From assembly GCA_020002185.1 (NCBI GenBank), contig CM034531.1, positions 41,029,690 through 41,093,689 on the forward strand: a DNA stretch of 64,000 nt, given 5' to 3'. This DNA comes from Paraescarpia echinospica (taxonomy: Eukaryota > Annelida > Polychaeta > Sabellida > Siboglinidae). Shown in pieces: positions 28,301-38,879 of the stretch (position 1 is its first letter; each line of letters opens with the position of its first letter). The position numbers and the translations under genes were made by a program. Below the pieces are notes generated by a model. The model saw only the letters and a program-made list of their open reading frames with translations, did no database searches and was not told the origin of the DNA.

Positions 28301-29149
28301 TATATTCCCCGATTAACCTGTACATATGAGAGTTGGACTCAAACCCTGTTACTGTCAGCTTTGCAATTGAAAGGACCATCAGTGGCAGATCCATGATGAA
28401 TCCAAGCGAAATCGGCAAAGGCGCGGCTTAATATCATTTGGCTAAACTCCTAATGTCAGAATACGAATTAAATTAAATGAACGAAAACACAGTACGGCTC
28501 AGAACAAAATCATGGTCTGGCCAACCAACGTGGTCAGACTGACCGTACATGGAGGCGAACGCTAATGTATGTAGAACATAAAACTGGTTAAAATGTGTTA
28601 ATTGTTAATCACATTTCCATTAATCTGAAACCATGAATGATTGTGTAGTTTTACCTGCGTTGTGTCAGAAACACCTACGATATGGGCTACTAAAGATAGT
28701 GCAGCATGAAACTATTCAACCTTTCTTCCTTTCTTAATTCAACGACCTTCAAGAATCAGTTTCGGTCATTTCGCCTCCGAATAATAGGTATCATATTGTG
28801 ACAAATGTTACAATTGACTACATAGTGAGGTTATGCATTCAATCCAACGTCACGTGTCACATGTAGCAACAGCGTGGCGTAGTCTACACGATAAATAAAC
28901 ATAGCATCACTACGAATATGCGTACACCATACACAGTTTAACAATGTTCTTCTTTCAAAGCTTCCTTTGTTTATTCCGTTTACATTTGTCATTATTACAT
29001 TATACGCGCCACCGTCTCATTTAGATTCCATGTTGCCCAACCTTGCATTTAGTTCTTGTCACTACGTCATCTAGGTCGTGACTTCTTCGTTGCAGTTAAA
29101 GGAAAGGAAGCGAAGTTCGCAGGCCTTGGAGGCTGCTGAATCACAGTAG
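13350..29149 (+). CDS. Acidic coiled-coil protein starting MGNCCC, about 1,168 residues, family unknown
   Basis: Fourteen exons join in frame: 13350-14483, 14912-15136, 15410-15691, 16239-16301, 17950-18071, 18404-18491, 19320-19451, 19816-20007, 21030-21608, 21850-22119, 26874-26981, 27601-27714, 28107-28250 and 29096-29149, ending at TAG. An in-frame TGA at 13344-13346 supports the ATG at 13350. All introns are GT-AG and most are phase 0. The N-terminus MGNCCCRDK suggests N-myristoylation with palmitoylated cysteines, hence membrane attachment, although residue 6 is Cys where Ser or Thr is preferred. Exon 1 (378 residues) is low-complexity and polar. Exons 2-4 are acidic and helical (SEEETSEDA, SDDSDDEMN). 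Exons 3, 8 and 10-14 are charged helices typical of coiled coil. I see no transmembrane segment or catalytic motif and do not recognise a family; function is unknown. The exon 12 start is ambiguous because four acceptors are repeated 33 bp apart. Confidence 0.8.
15945..16012. repeat. 8-bp CGTACGTG-type microsatellite
   Basis: About seven tandem GTACGTGC units in intron 3 of the coiled-coil gene, followed by a loosely repeated segment around TGCACGATGGGT up to about 16130. Confidence 0.85.
16508..16670. repeat. (CTCA)n microsatellite
   Basis: A tetranucleotide tract of over 120 bp in intron 4 of the coiled-coil gene. It is not telomeric sequence. Frames across it give only TLSH-type repeats. 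Confidence 0.97.
17165..17440. repeat. CA-rich compound repeat
   Basis: AC/ACGC runs are punctuated by repeats of CACATTCACCAAACACA or CAATCACCAAACACA about every 40-50 bp. Intron 4 of the coiled-coil gene. Confidence 0.9.
17458..17948. repeat. 21-bp minisatellite ending at a splice acceptor, about 23 copies
   Basis: The unit is built on TTGTACGACTGTCGTGTG. The last copy runs into GTGTTGCAG, the acceptor of exon 5 at 17950. The real junction GTGTTGCAG|GATACGAGAG resembles the unit GTGTTGTTGTACGACTG, so the array may derive from the acceptor. The 21-bp period keeps frames open on both strands; these are artefacts. Confidence 0.93.
20030..20092. repeat. (TA)n microsatellite
   Basis: An AT-dinucleotide tract in intron 8 of the coiled-coil gene. 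Confidence 0.95.
20455..20825 (+). mobile_element. SINE-like or short retroelement fragment
   Basis: This GC-richer stretch in intron 8 ends with GGACTGGATACTGCGCTATA and TAAGAACTTACC. That 3' tail is nearly identical to the tail of the tRNA-headed SINE at 59235-59525. The left part (20460-20660) has no recognised tRNA head here, so it may be a different family sharing the tail. Confidence 0.6.
22150..24515. repeat. 61-bp minisatellite with higher-order structure, about 38 copies
   Basis: The unit contains GACTTGGTGTACTTGTAACA, TGTTGTCAGTCAAGTG and AATGAGTCGGCTACTTGTG. Twelve-unit blocks of about 730 bp recur: the variants GTGATTTGG (22811 and about 23541) and GTGAGGTGAC (about 23356 and 24086) are each spaced 730 bp. 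Degenerate copies continue after the foldback element, up to the exon 11 acceptor at 26874, where GTGTATTTGCAG|CGCGTTGGTCAG parallels unit GTGTACTTGTAACATGTTGTCAG. It lies in intron 10 of the coiled-coil gene. Confidence 0.93.
24515..26755. mobile_element. Foldback DNA element with about 600-bp terminal inverted repeats
   Basis: The left end GACAACCAGCAAATCAGCCA and the right end GGCTGATTTGCTGGTTGTC are inverted copies. The symmetry continues inward, for example GACGAGTATTTATAAAATA against TTTATAAATACTCGTCG, and GGATGCGTTGTTGCGTGGGT against ACCCACGCAACAACGCATCC, to about 25130 and 26100. The core has two direct copies of a segment with AACAACCGAC and ATTTCGAAGTACG (about 25390-25570 and 25680-25870). 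No transposase frame is seen. It is inserted in the 61-bp minisatellite. Confidence 0.85.
27477..27600 (+). repeat. 33-bp repeat of a splice acceptor, about 4 copies, in frame
   Basis: The unit GAAGTTGAAACGTTGTGTTG plus GTTACTTCAACAG ends in a usable acceptor. Possible exon 12 starts are 27502, 27535, 27568 and 27601. The period is 11 codons and the frame is open throughout, so upstream acceptors would add EVETLCWLLQQ (or the variant EVETWCWLFQQ) once or more to the protein. Confidence 0.9.
27780..28085. repeat. About 39-42-bp minisatellite before exon 13
   Basis: Six to eight imperfect units contain GCTTGTGACGCTAGTGGCGA and TGTGACGTGCACTGGGT. The array decays into the acceptor of exon 13 (exon starts at 28107). 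Frames across it on both strands are artefacts. Confidence 0.88.
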
Positions 29150-31015
29150 AAGGCCTCGCAGTCGTCTGTTGTACCCGACCTCCTCGAGTTCCTCCAAGCC
29201 ACGGTCCTCGTCGCAAACCAACGCCCATCTCAGACTGAAGCGACAAGAGAATGTGTCCAGACACGATATGCCACTGGGACACCACCAATGCCACTCAAAG
29301 ACAACGGACGTCTTCCTTTTGGCGATGAATGTCTTTGCGTCAAATTGAATATACTAATATGTAATATTTATGATATTAACTGAACAACTGGTCAACATCG
29401 ATGTCCGATGATGGCCAAACCACAATAATTGCCGTTGTCACTGCTGTGTCTGCCGAAGGATCAGACTACATATAATGAACAGATAGTTCTGTTGAGTGAT
29501 ACTTTCCGAACCTACTCCGGCACTGGTTGGTTCAGCCAGATGGGATTCTCTTACATGGCGTTGACCATCAACATGTCGCATTAAATATGTTTAATGTTGC
29601 ACGTTCATATATAAAATATGTCGATGACTATCATTTTTGCAACATTGCACGTGTCTATTCGTTGTTGGTCTTGCATCTGTTCCTAGATTGATTAATCCAT
29701 GAATATTGACTGATCCAACGTTATCGGCGTCATAATCAGACATATGTTTATGCATAGCATAAAAAGCAAGCGTGTAGGGCTTACATTTTCCAATGTTTCC
29801 GAGTCAAACACCAGTGTAACATGAGGTATTGTGTCGACACAAATAGAGAGTGAACTTGAAGTGAAATTGCTTCCCTCTGGTAATTAGGTTGATTGCAGGA
29901 TGCAAAGCAGCTTTGAACATACTCAGTAAAGCTACAGAAAAGGGATGGGGTTAAATGACTATGTTAAAATGGTTTCCATGCCTTAGGACGTGTTACACAG
30001 TGTGACAATGGGTATTACAGATTATGGCAACCAAATTAAGCAACAAAGGATCAGCTGATGCTCTTGCAAACTTACAAGACAAATGCATGTGCATGCATCT
30101 ACACGCCTACCATAACATAATAGTCATTGGCAAAACTGTAAAGGATAAGTGGATGTGTATTGCATCCATATGCAACTGTCATTGATCAAACTGTGTGTTA
30201 CAATAACTAAGGGTAAATTTTGTTTTAATTCACGTTCGAATGTCTAAGAACTATAATTGAATTGAAGCAGACTACGATTTGTATATTCTGATGCGACATC
30301 TGTATTGCGCATGGACGTGAGCGTTTTCGAGCTCAAACGATGATGATGTCATAACGTGACGTTGATGCTTTGTTTCCAACGCTGCTTTTGTTCCACGTGA
30401 CAACGTCGTCGAAGTGGGTTGGCGTGCTTCATGTTGCTCCGTTCAGAGGACCCTACGTCTAGGAGACGTGAACACTGCAATCAGCAAGTCGAATTGTTTG
30501 CGAGCAGCGTCGATTTAACGGATGTGTTCAACTTCACGTTTACGAAGCTGCAGCATAGCGAGACTTTTACATTATAAATATTCTAAATTACTGGAAAGTT
30601 TGGATCGGTGTAATCGGGGAATAAACTTATTTCGCTGCTAAGCATTACGGTAAATCACACCATCTACTTAACTTGTCCTGAATGGTTTGGAGGCGGTGTG
30701 GCTGGCTTGCATATTCCTTGTAGGCATAGGTTACCCGCCGTCTTCAACTATCCGTTATTATCAAAGGTCAACTGGGGGCAAAGAAAATGATTGCCGACTG
30801 TGCCGTGTCATCTACCAACATGTCATTTCGTGAGAACAAACACTGTAGACCACAAATGTGTTGTAGGGCTATTGTTTGTTTCACGTATGAAACAGTTTGC
30901 ATCAGTTATGCGGTCAAAGGAGAGATAGGGCTAAACAACACAAACAAACGAAGTAAGCTACATAGTTTGTGGTTCTTATATAGCGCTGCACTGTGGTATT
31001 TTGAATTTACACTTT
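29150..31015. other. Intergenic, no supported gene
   Basis: This is downstream of the coiled-coil gene stop. The 3' UTR must begin here, but I see no convincing polyadenylation site to place its end. No domain-bearing frame, tandem repeat or element end was recognised. Confidence 0.5.
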
Positions 31016-31300
31016 ACTCCCTGGCAGACATGTTCATTCAAACACCATCTCGACTTCTCTCGATAACACCCAACCACGCTGCAATTAGGCCTACACTACA
31101 GCACATACTATTCATGTGCAAAAATCCACTACTGTCTATGACTAGGTACTCATTCATATAGCTAAGTAAACTGGAGCAACGTGCAGTGATCGAACTTATC
31201 CAAGATTTGAAACGACAACAAAATGATTCGAACCCGGAATTTCTCAATTGAGAATTCAATGCTCTATCAATTGCGCTGTCGTACCCTTCTCCACACAAGG
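31015..31300 (-). mobile_element. tRNA-derived SINE, minus strand
   Basis: On the minus strand a tRNA-like head (ATTGATAGAGCATTGAATTC, then box B GGGTTCGAATC) is followed by the body CACGTTGCTCCAGTTTACTT and ATGAATGAGTACCTAGTCAT. The same order and body appear at 59235-59525, so both belong to one family. Confidence 0.75.
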
Positions 31301-31416
31301 ATGGTCGCAAATACTACATTCAGTATTATATTATTACAGCATATCTATGAAATATAATGTTCTTTAATGTGACTTGTCTCCTTCACGCGCGGTTCCGACT
31401 TACATCATGCGTGCAT

Positions 31417-31516
<100 letters not shown>

Positions 31517-31597
31517 CTTCGAGCGCGCGCGTGCGTGCGTATGCGTGTGTACGTCTAACACAGACCTCAAAGCAAGCAAATATGCCACTGTGTAGAG

Positions 31598-32168
31598 TTT
31601 TGGATTAGTATTTTGTAACTTAACGCAGGGGAGCTACGTACACGCACACCAAATATATAGGTATGGAGTTTTGGATTAGTATTTTGTAACTTAACGCAGG
31701 GGAGCTACGTACGCGCACACCAAATACATAAGTCTAGAGTTTTGGATTAGTATTTTGTAACTTAACGCAGGGGAGCTACGTACACGCACACCAAATACAT
31801 AGGTCTAGAGTTTTGGATTAGTATTTTGTAACTTAGCGCAGGGGAGTTACGTACACGCACACCAAATACATAGGTCTAGAGTTTTGGATTAGTATTTTGT
31901 AACTTAACGCAGGGGAGCTACGTACGCGCACACCAAATACATAGGTCTAGAGTTTTGGATTAGTATTTTGTAACTTAACGCAGGGGAGCTACGTACACGC
32001 ACACCAAATACATAGGTCTAGAGTTTTGGATTAGTATTGTGTAACTTAACGCAGGGGAGCTACGTACACGCACACCAAATACATAGGTCTAGAGTTTTGG
32101 ATTAGTATTTTGTAACTTAACGCAGGGGAGCTACGTACACGCACACTAAATACATAGGTCTAGAGTTT
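31598..32168. repeat. 71-bp minisatellite, 8 copies
   Basis: Highly uniform units contain AGAGTTTTGGATTAGTATTT, TGTAACTTAACGCAGGGGAG and CTACGTACACGCACACC. Each unit carries the acceptor-like string TTAACGCAG, but no adjacent exon is known here. Intergenic. Confidence 0.96.
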
Positions 32169-32429
32169 TGCGATTTGTGTTCTGCCGTTGTAGCGTCATA
32201 ACGTTCGGCTTATATTATCATACAGATATAAACTAGCCCATCGTTAAAATAGAGGTCGTCTCATACGTTTCCAGCACCTCCCGCAAAGAAAACCTTACAA
32301 CATTACTTATTGTGGGTGGTGGTGGTTTAGTCGTTAGTCGTCACCACCTACAGGAATGAACAAAATAATTAGATATAGTGGCACCATCTTTCAAGTGGAA
32401 CATATTTATTATTAGCGCACATTGACGCT

Positions 32430-32668
32430 ACTGTGGATATGAGTATCGTGAAGCGTGGAGGGTAATATATCAGTATCGTGAAGCGTGGAGGTAATATATA
32501 TATATATATATATATATAAGTATCGTGAAACGCGGAGGATAATATACCAGTATCGTGAAGCGTGGAAAGGTAATATATCAGTATCGTGGAATGTGGAGGG
32601 TAATGCATCAGTATCGTGAAGCGTTGATGGTAATATATCAGTATCGTGAAGCGCGGAGGGTCATATAT
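32430..32668. repeat. About 30-bp minisatellite, about 8 copies
   Basis: Units built on TATCAGTATCGTGAAGCGTG, then GAGGGTAATA, with a short TA tract inside. Intergenic. Confidence 0.9.
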
Positions 32669-33039
32669 AAGCAACCATGTTGAATCCAATAGGCATTGGC
32701 TACGGTATTAGGAACCATTTTTTTGGTTTTAAAATGACAATTCCCACACCACATATTGGTTGGCTGAATGGAGGTTTCTGGACTTTGCGAAGTAACGTAC
32801 GACACCGTCCCGTAATAGGACGACGCATTCTCTTGGACTGCGCATTGCCAATGTAGCGTCAGACAGCGATATTACATTCGCTGCTCTTCTATCTTTTTGT
32901 CTTAATGACCATGCAAAGTCCTCTCTTCTTCTTCGTTGTCGTCGTCGTCGTAGTCGTCCTTCTCGTCGCTTTCTTCGTTTTCTTCATTCATCTCTTCTTC
33001 TTCTTTATTTACCATTATCATTACGTCATGCCGTCAGAT

Positions 33040-33215
33040 GTCTACATTTTTCCTCCCAGATCTTCTGGAAGAGTGGGTAGAGCATCTCCACTGTTGTGTT
33101 TATATATTCTTTCAATGCTTCTGCTGGAACGTTGTCTGGGTCTGCTGCTTTTTCGTTTTTCTGCTCCTGGGTTGCCCTCCTGATCTCTTCTCTGGTAGTG
33201 GTAGGTTTGCTAGTG
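33040..33215 (-). mobile_element. Non-LTR reverse transcriptase fragment (N-terminal RT region)
   Basis: The minus strand reads TTREEIRRATQEQKNEKAAD then PDNVPAEALKEYINTTVEML, the start of the RT domain (family pattern: KNGKAAGPD.IPAEAL). It is cut on its left near 33040 and on its right by the foldback element at about 33220. It may belong to the same family as the fragment at 35105-36121. Confidence 0.75.
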
Positions 33216-33219
33216 TCAA

Positions 33220-33775
33220 ACCTGTCATTAATGAAGGATTATTAATTAAACGAGGTGATATCTATCTGACCGGTTTTATACGAAAGGTGGAATACTTATT
33301 GGCCTAGGCTATGACGGACCCTATATATTTCTAAAACTTGCGTATACCTTACAATGATTATAAAATCGTAACGTCTCTGCTAAATCAATAAAACTGGTGG
33401 CCATTTGCGTAGGTGTACATGGTACTTCGGTCAAACTAGCAGGCATTTGGAACTTGCGCGCGTGTATATAGTCTCAATTTATGTAATAAAATAGGTCAAT
33501 GATGTCATTAAATAGGTACGCGTGGTAAATCGGTCAAACTGGTGCCTGCTAGTTTGTCCGAATTACTACATACACCTACGCAAATAGCTACCAGTTTGAC
33601 TGATTTAGCAGATAAGTTACGATCTTATAATCATTGTAAGGTGTACGTAGGTTTTCGAAATATATAGGGTCCATCATGACATAAGCCAGTAAGTATTCCA
33701 TCGTTTCGTATACAACCCGTCAAATAGACACCACCTCGTTTAATTAATAATCCTTCATTAATGATAGCTTATCTA
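33220..33775. mobile_element. Short foldback (MITE-like) element
   Basis: CATTAATGAAGGATTATTAA at the left and TTAATAATCCTTCATTAATG at the right are inverted copies. Symmetry continues through the element, for example CATTTGCGTAGGTGTA against TACACCTACGCAAAT. Arms are about 240-270 bp, so nearly the whole element is palindromic. No coding capacity. Confidence 0.85.
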
Positions 33776-34214
33776 TCGTAACACCTTTTTTTTAAATTGG
33801 CTTTCATTCCTTAATTAAAGGAAATAAAAACAAGGCATTAACTAAAATCCGTTTTCTATGCGTACACAAAGTTTAACATTGTATATAACATTCGAGAACA
33901 TTAAAACAATTCAGAAAAATACATTTGTAGCATAAATTCGATTTTAAACCCGTTTGTGTAGCGATTCCCGTGGAAAATAAAAATTTAATGAGCTAGGCGA
34001 TCACGTGGTATTGTAACGTCACATATGACTCGCATTCGCAGCAGGCCGACCCTTTCCATGCAATCAGAGCATGTTTACAAGGATAGTGTTTGGGTCGAAA
34101 CGAGCGTCAGAATGAGTTATTGTGCAATATTCCGATGTCATGCAAACACTAGTCATCATAGAGGAACAAGCAGTTATTTTACGGTTCCACATGAATCCAA
34201 TTTTATTCAAAACA

Positions 34215-34538
34215 TTAGCAACTTTTAAACGTCAACTTAAGCATTTTTTGCTAGTAAATAATATTAATGACTTATATAAATAACATTATTTGTTGCTATT
34301 TTAAATGAAGTATTCATGAAAATAGTACTGTTGTGAGTCGTGTTTCTGTTTTTCTTCTTTCTTCAATCACACAAATTGTTATCTTGCACCATGAAATTTA
34401 CCTATGTATCACATGTATTGTGAGGGCTAATCAGCCCCTCGTGGCTTTATACCCTCATTACAGAAACCATGGCAATCTATTGATTGGAATGTATCACAGT
34501 TTCTGTAATAAACCATTATTATATTATATTATTATTAA
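34215..34538 (+). mobile_element. 3' end of a non-LTR retrotransposon, 6-bp target duplication
   Basis: It starts with a frame reading LATFKRQLKHFLLVNNINDL then YK and a stop, like the C-terminal end of a non-LTR RT protein. A 3' UTR with TTTCTGTAATAAACCATTAT and an (ATT)n tail follows. AAAACA flanks both sides, and the uninterrupted sequence is seen in copy 1 of the host element near 5842, confirming the insertion boundaries. Confidence 0.8.
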
Positions 34539-34784
34539 AAACAATAAATGCGAATGAGCCTACAAGTCGACTATGTATCGCCGAGCTTGCGGTCGTTTTC
34601 AGAATAATTATATCGAATGCAACCAACGGGAGTTAATCTACACCAATATACATACATAGCAAACATATATGGTATCCAGCTACAGAAAGTAACGTGTATA
34701 ATCTCATAATATCACTAGAATATCGATGTATGAAGGAGGAGTTGTACAATTTATCATAACAACTTAAATCAGTCAGCGAATTTC

Positions 34785-34885
34785 TGTCGGTCCTGCTAGC
34801 TCATTTGGTAAACGCGTTGGTTCCTTGGCATTCATTTTGCAATCGAGCGACGCCGGTACAATACCGACACCAAACCATTGATTTT
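34785..34885 (+). other. tRNA-like sequence inside TTAA element
   Basis: GCTAGCTCATTTGGTAAACG (box A-like) and a box B-like GCCGGTACAATACCGACACC, in the inverted arm. More decayed than the copy at 36385-36480. Confidence 0.5.
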
Positions 34886-35104
34886 CTTTACACTTTTTTG
34901 TTTTTGTTTTCACGAAGTAATATATAAACCAAATAATTTTTATATTATGATGCACTGTTTATACATATTTTTTTTATTTTTGTAGTAATTATTTATTCGC
35001 CACAAAAAATAAAATATCGGAATTATACAACGATGTTTCTAAATTTTATTTATCCAAACATATATAATGCAATGGATATATAATTTATTAATTGTATATA
35101 TATA

Positions 35105-36121
35105 CTCCCGTAACCCGCCTAGGTCATAGGGGCGCTACGTTGCTGAATGTTTCACCAGTCGACGCCAGTCTTCGCTGTTATGTGCTAATGTCTGAGTTTC
35201 TGCAATGGTCTTCCCAGTCCATTCTGCAATATTGTCTGACCATCTCTTCCTCTGTCTTCCCTGTCTTCTTTTCCCCGGCACTGTTCCTTTTGTATTGTTT
35301 TTTATGAGCCCCCTTAATCGTGTTACATGACCATACCATCTCAGTTTCCTCTTTTTTTACTGTGGTCAGCAGGTCTTCGGAATGTCCCACATATTGAGTG
35401 ATGATTTTTCTGATTTCATCGTTGGTGATGTGGTCCGTGTAGGAAATACCGAGGATTCTTCGGTAGCATTTCATTTCCAATGCAGCAATTCTTCTTTGCA
35501 GTTCCGCTGTGAGGGTCCATGATTCGCATGCATACAGAAAGATGGAAAGGACCAGTGTACCTAGTACCTACTAGTTTAAGTTTAGATTTCAGTGCGATGT
35601 TTTTGTCTCTCGAAACTGGTTTCAATTTCGCTAGTGCTGCTAATGTTTGCGCAGATCTTGCAAGGATTTCGTTCCTGGAACCCTCGTCATTGATGATAGC
35701 TCCGAGGTACTTGAATTTACTTACTGTTTCCAGTTCGTGTCAATTGGCAGTTATTCGGGACCTCATTGCATTTTTGCTGTTTGTCATTAGCTTGTTTTTT
35801 TCTGTGCTAATTTCCATTCCATATCTGGCTGATGTTTCGTCTAGTCCGTTCACAAGGTTAGCAAGTTCCTCTTCACTTCCAGCCAACCCGTCGATATCAT
35901 CAGCTAGCGAACCGTAGGTTGGTGATGATGCGTCCTCCAATGTTGACTGTGCCAGTGTGATCTTCCAGGGCATCTGTCATTATTCGTTCCAGGAAAATGT
36001 TGAATAATGTAGGTGACAAGAGGCATCCTTGACGGACTCCGACTGTTGTGTGGAACCATTCACCTACAGCGCCTTGCACCAGTACCGCGCTGCTAGCTTT
36101 AGCGTATAGCTGTTCGATGGT
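35105..36121 (-). mobile_element. Decayed non-LTR retrotransposon fragment (RT C-terminal half), 28-bp target duplication
   Basis: Minus-strand frames, broken by frameshifts and stops, give RT pieces: LADDIDGLAGSEEELANLVN then YGMEISTEKNKLMTN, and downstream ISYTDHITNDEIRKIITQYV then GHSEDL. The first holds the ADD catalytic motif (LADD where FADD is usual). The 28-bp AT-rich string starting TATATAATTTATTAATTG is present on both sides (35077-35104 and 36122-36149), marking target duplication. 5' truncated and inactive. Confidence 0.85.
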
Positions 36122-36384
36122 TATATAATTTATTAATTGTATATATATATATATATATTGTACGGTAATATATTGTAATTATATATGAGAAAACAAATGG
36201 TGATCTGTCTGGATAAATAACATTTAGAAACTTCGTTATATATAATTACCATATTTTTATTTTTATGGCGAATAAATAATTACTACAAAAATATTTACAA
36301 ACAGTGCATCATAGTATACAAAATCATTTGGTATATATTACTTCGTAAAAACATAAACAAAAAAAGTGTAAAGAAAATCAATGG

Positions 36385-36480
36385 TTTGGTGTCGGGATTG
36401 AACCGGCGTCGCCCGATTACAAAATAAATGCCAAGGAACCAACGCGTTTACCAAATGAGCTAGCAGGACCGACAGAAATT
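36385..36480 (-). other. tRNA-like sequence inside TTAA element
   Basis: The minus strand reads GCTAGCTCATTTGGTAAACG and box B GGTTCAATCCCGACACCA. This is the best-preserved of the three copies. The acceptor stem still does not pair well, so it is not called as a functional tRNA. Confidence 0.55.
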
Positions 36481-37109
36481 CGCTGACTGATTTAAGTTGT
36501 TATGATAAATTGTACAACTCCTTCTTCATACATCGATATTCTAGTGATATTATGAGATTATACACGTTACTTTCTGTAGCTGGATACATTATATGTTTGC
36601 TATGTATGTTTATTGGTGTAGATTATCTCCCGTTGGTTGCATCCGATAGGCCCTATAATTAGTCTAAAAACGAGCCCAAGCTCGGCGAAACCTAGACCTA
36701 GTCGACCTGTAGGCCCATTCGCATTCATTGTTTTGAATAAAATTGGATTCATGTGGAACCGTAAGATAACTGCTTGTTCCTCTATGATGACTATTATTTG
36801 TATTACATCGGAATATTGCACAATAACTAATGTTGACGCTCGTTTCGACCCGAAAGCTATCCTTGTAAACATGCTCTGAATGCATGGAAAGGGTCGGCGT
36901 GATGCGAGTATGGTCATATGTGACGTCCATCTCGGCATCCCGAAAAGCGCGCCAAAAATATGCATACTCGAAAATGTCCGGATGCACAGCATAAAATGTG
37001 GAATTTCTAATTTATTTAGTTTTGTTTTTGGCTTGGTGGACATATGGAAATAGATAGCAGGATGTAATATAATATGAATTCAAGCAACAGATGTTTTTAT
37101 TCCCTTTAA

Positions 37110-38870
37110 GGGACCGCGATCCTCTCACACCACAGTCACCCGGTCTGTTTGACTACGTCATGCACGGTTCGATACACTGTAGGTTCTATACAAGTTCAGA
37201 CTTGCACAGCGAAACCAGTTTGGTCCTATAGATTAATCGTTTACCCGCATTTTTTCACCAACAAAACCGTAGTACTTGACAGGTATGAATATGGAAGATA
37301 TGCAGTCACTTAATTGGGCCTTAATTTACTGTCGTCAAGATATTCAATAGGAAATAAACTTTTGAACGGAGCGGGATGTTTATCATATACAAAGAGCATG
37401 CCAAACAAACATCTAAAAAAAATAAACGGCGTCACTAGCAACACTTCCGGGTTCATGGTTCGTTTTAAATAGCGACACATAGCGGGGCATTAGGAACCAG
37501 CGAATTATAATACAAACTGGGCCTGAAACAACAACACAGAACCCACAATTGTGAAAACTGTTGGATAGTATAATGTACAACCATTTCCGTAGTTTACAAC
37601 ATATGTTCACATTTAGATGTGGTTTAATAATGTATCTTACATTGTGTAGATGAGTGGCGCCGTCTAGCGAAACGTAACCAGTTGAGTTGACTGCGTCTGC
37701 GTAAAAACTGGAGGAAAAGACGTGACATTCCTGACACATTTCTCTTGACATCTGTGAAAGTCAAGTTAGTAACTACAGCGTAGAATGATAATAGATTATT
37801 TGCGCAAGTTTGTTAAAATATGCAATATATAAATAAACTTATTGTACGTACAGGAAGAAAATCAAAATGATTGGCCAATTATCGCCCGTCTGCAATCTTA
37901 GACTTGCCTGGCTCGGTTAGCATGTTGGGTGGATTTGCTGGATCTGCGCAATCTGCAGATTGCGTTGCACAAGCCTCATAATCTGCAGACTGGGCAACGC
38001 AATCTGCAAATCGCTTTTTGGTGCGTCTGATTGATCGTTACTTGACAGTTGACACTGACTCGGTGACAGTGTCATTAGTTTTAGACGGTCAGTGACTGGG
38101 TCTGGTAAACCTTCCCTTCTGTCAAGACTCAACTTCTTTCAAGTATTCCAAAAAGTTGAAACCTAGATCAGACGTCGAGGGCTATATTATTTATAGTATT
38201 GTGTACAGAACCCTAAAATCTGAAAGGTTTGACCAACTGCCAAAGCGATTCGAAGAGCAGCAGACTGCGCAGCACAATCTGGAGTCAGTGGAGATGGGTG
38301 CACAATCTGCAGACCCAAGGTTTGCGCATCGTAATCTGCAGGTTGTGCAGATCCAGACAAATGCACCAATCTAATAGATTATCTGTAACTTCTGCCCATC
38401 AGAGTTGGGGAACCACTGTACTCTAGCCCTTTATCCACGCTTTTCAACTGCTGTTACTGTCATTCACCCTTTGTTATCCATATGCTAGCTAATATTTTAA
38501 AGCTGTCTTTCATACTGCCATTAAATTTAAGATATCCCACGAAAGTCATTTTAAGTTCAACCAGATTAAATAAAATTGCAATCTACCAAAGGCCAAAGCA
38601 AGAACCCAGAAGACATGTAGACAAAGGAAACTTAATTGGCTCATTGAGAGTGTGAGAGGATAAGCAGCTCTAGAGGTACTGTTTTAACTGCCTGGCTCCC
38701 TCCATCTTTGTTGTTGTGTCCTTGTAGAAATCTGCATGTCTGTCATATTAAGATCCAACGATCATTCATATATATGTAACCTGCCATTTCAAGATATTTG
38801 CCAATTTTGTTTTTTTTAAAGTTCTCGCTATTAGCATTTACATAATCACTGGACAGCTACCGCCCACCTC
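37110..38870. other. Intergenic, no supported gene
   Basis: No domain-bearing frame was seen. Around 37935-38350 CTGCAGATT/AATCTGCAG-type strings recur in both orientations, suggesting a small decayed repeat. Nothing else was recognised. Confidence 0.45.
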
Positions 38871-38879
38871 AAGCTCAGA

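Larger units (their letters stand above)
33815..37109. mobile_element. TTAA-flanked element, copy 2, with inverted internal duplication and nested insertions
   Basis: TTAAAGGAAATAAAAACA at the left and GTTTTTATTCCCTTTAA at the right define the same element family as 4977-6226. Relative to copy 1 the interior appears twice: inverted from about 34065 to 36202 and direct from about 36207 to 36870, making a broken palindrome of about 700-bp arms. Two retroelement fragments are nested in the inverted arm (34215-34538 and 35105-36121). No transposase is seen. Confidence 0.72.
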
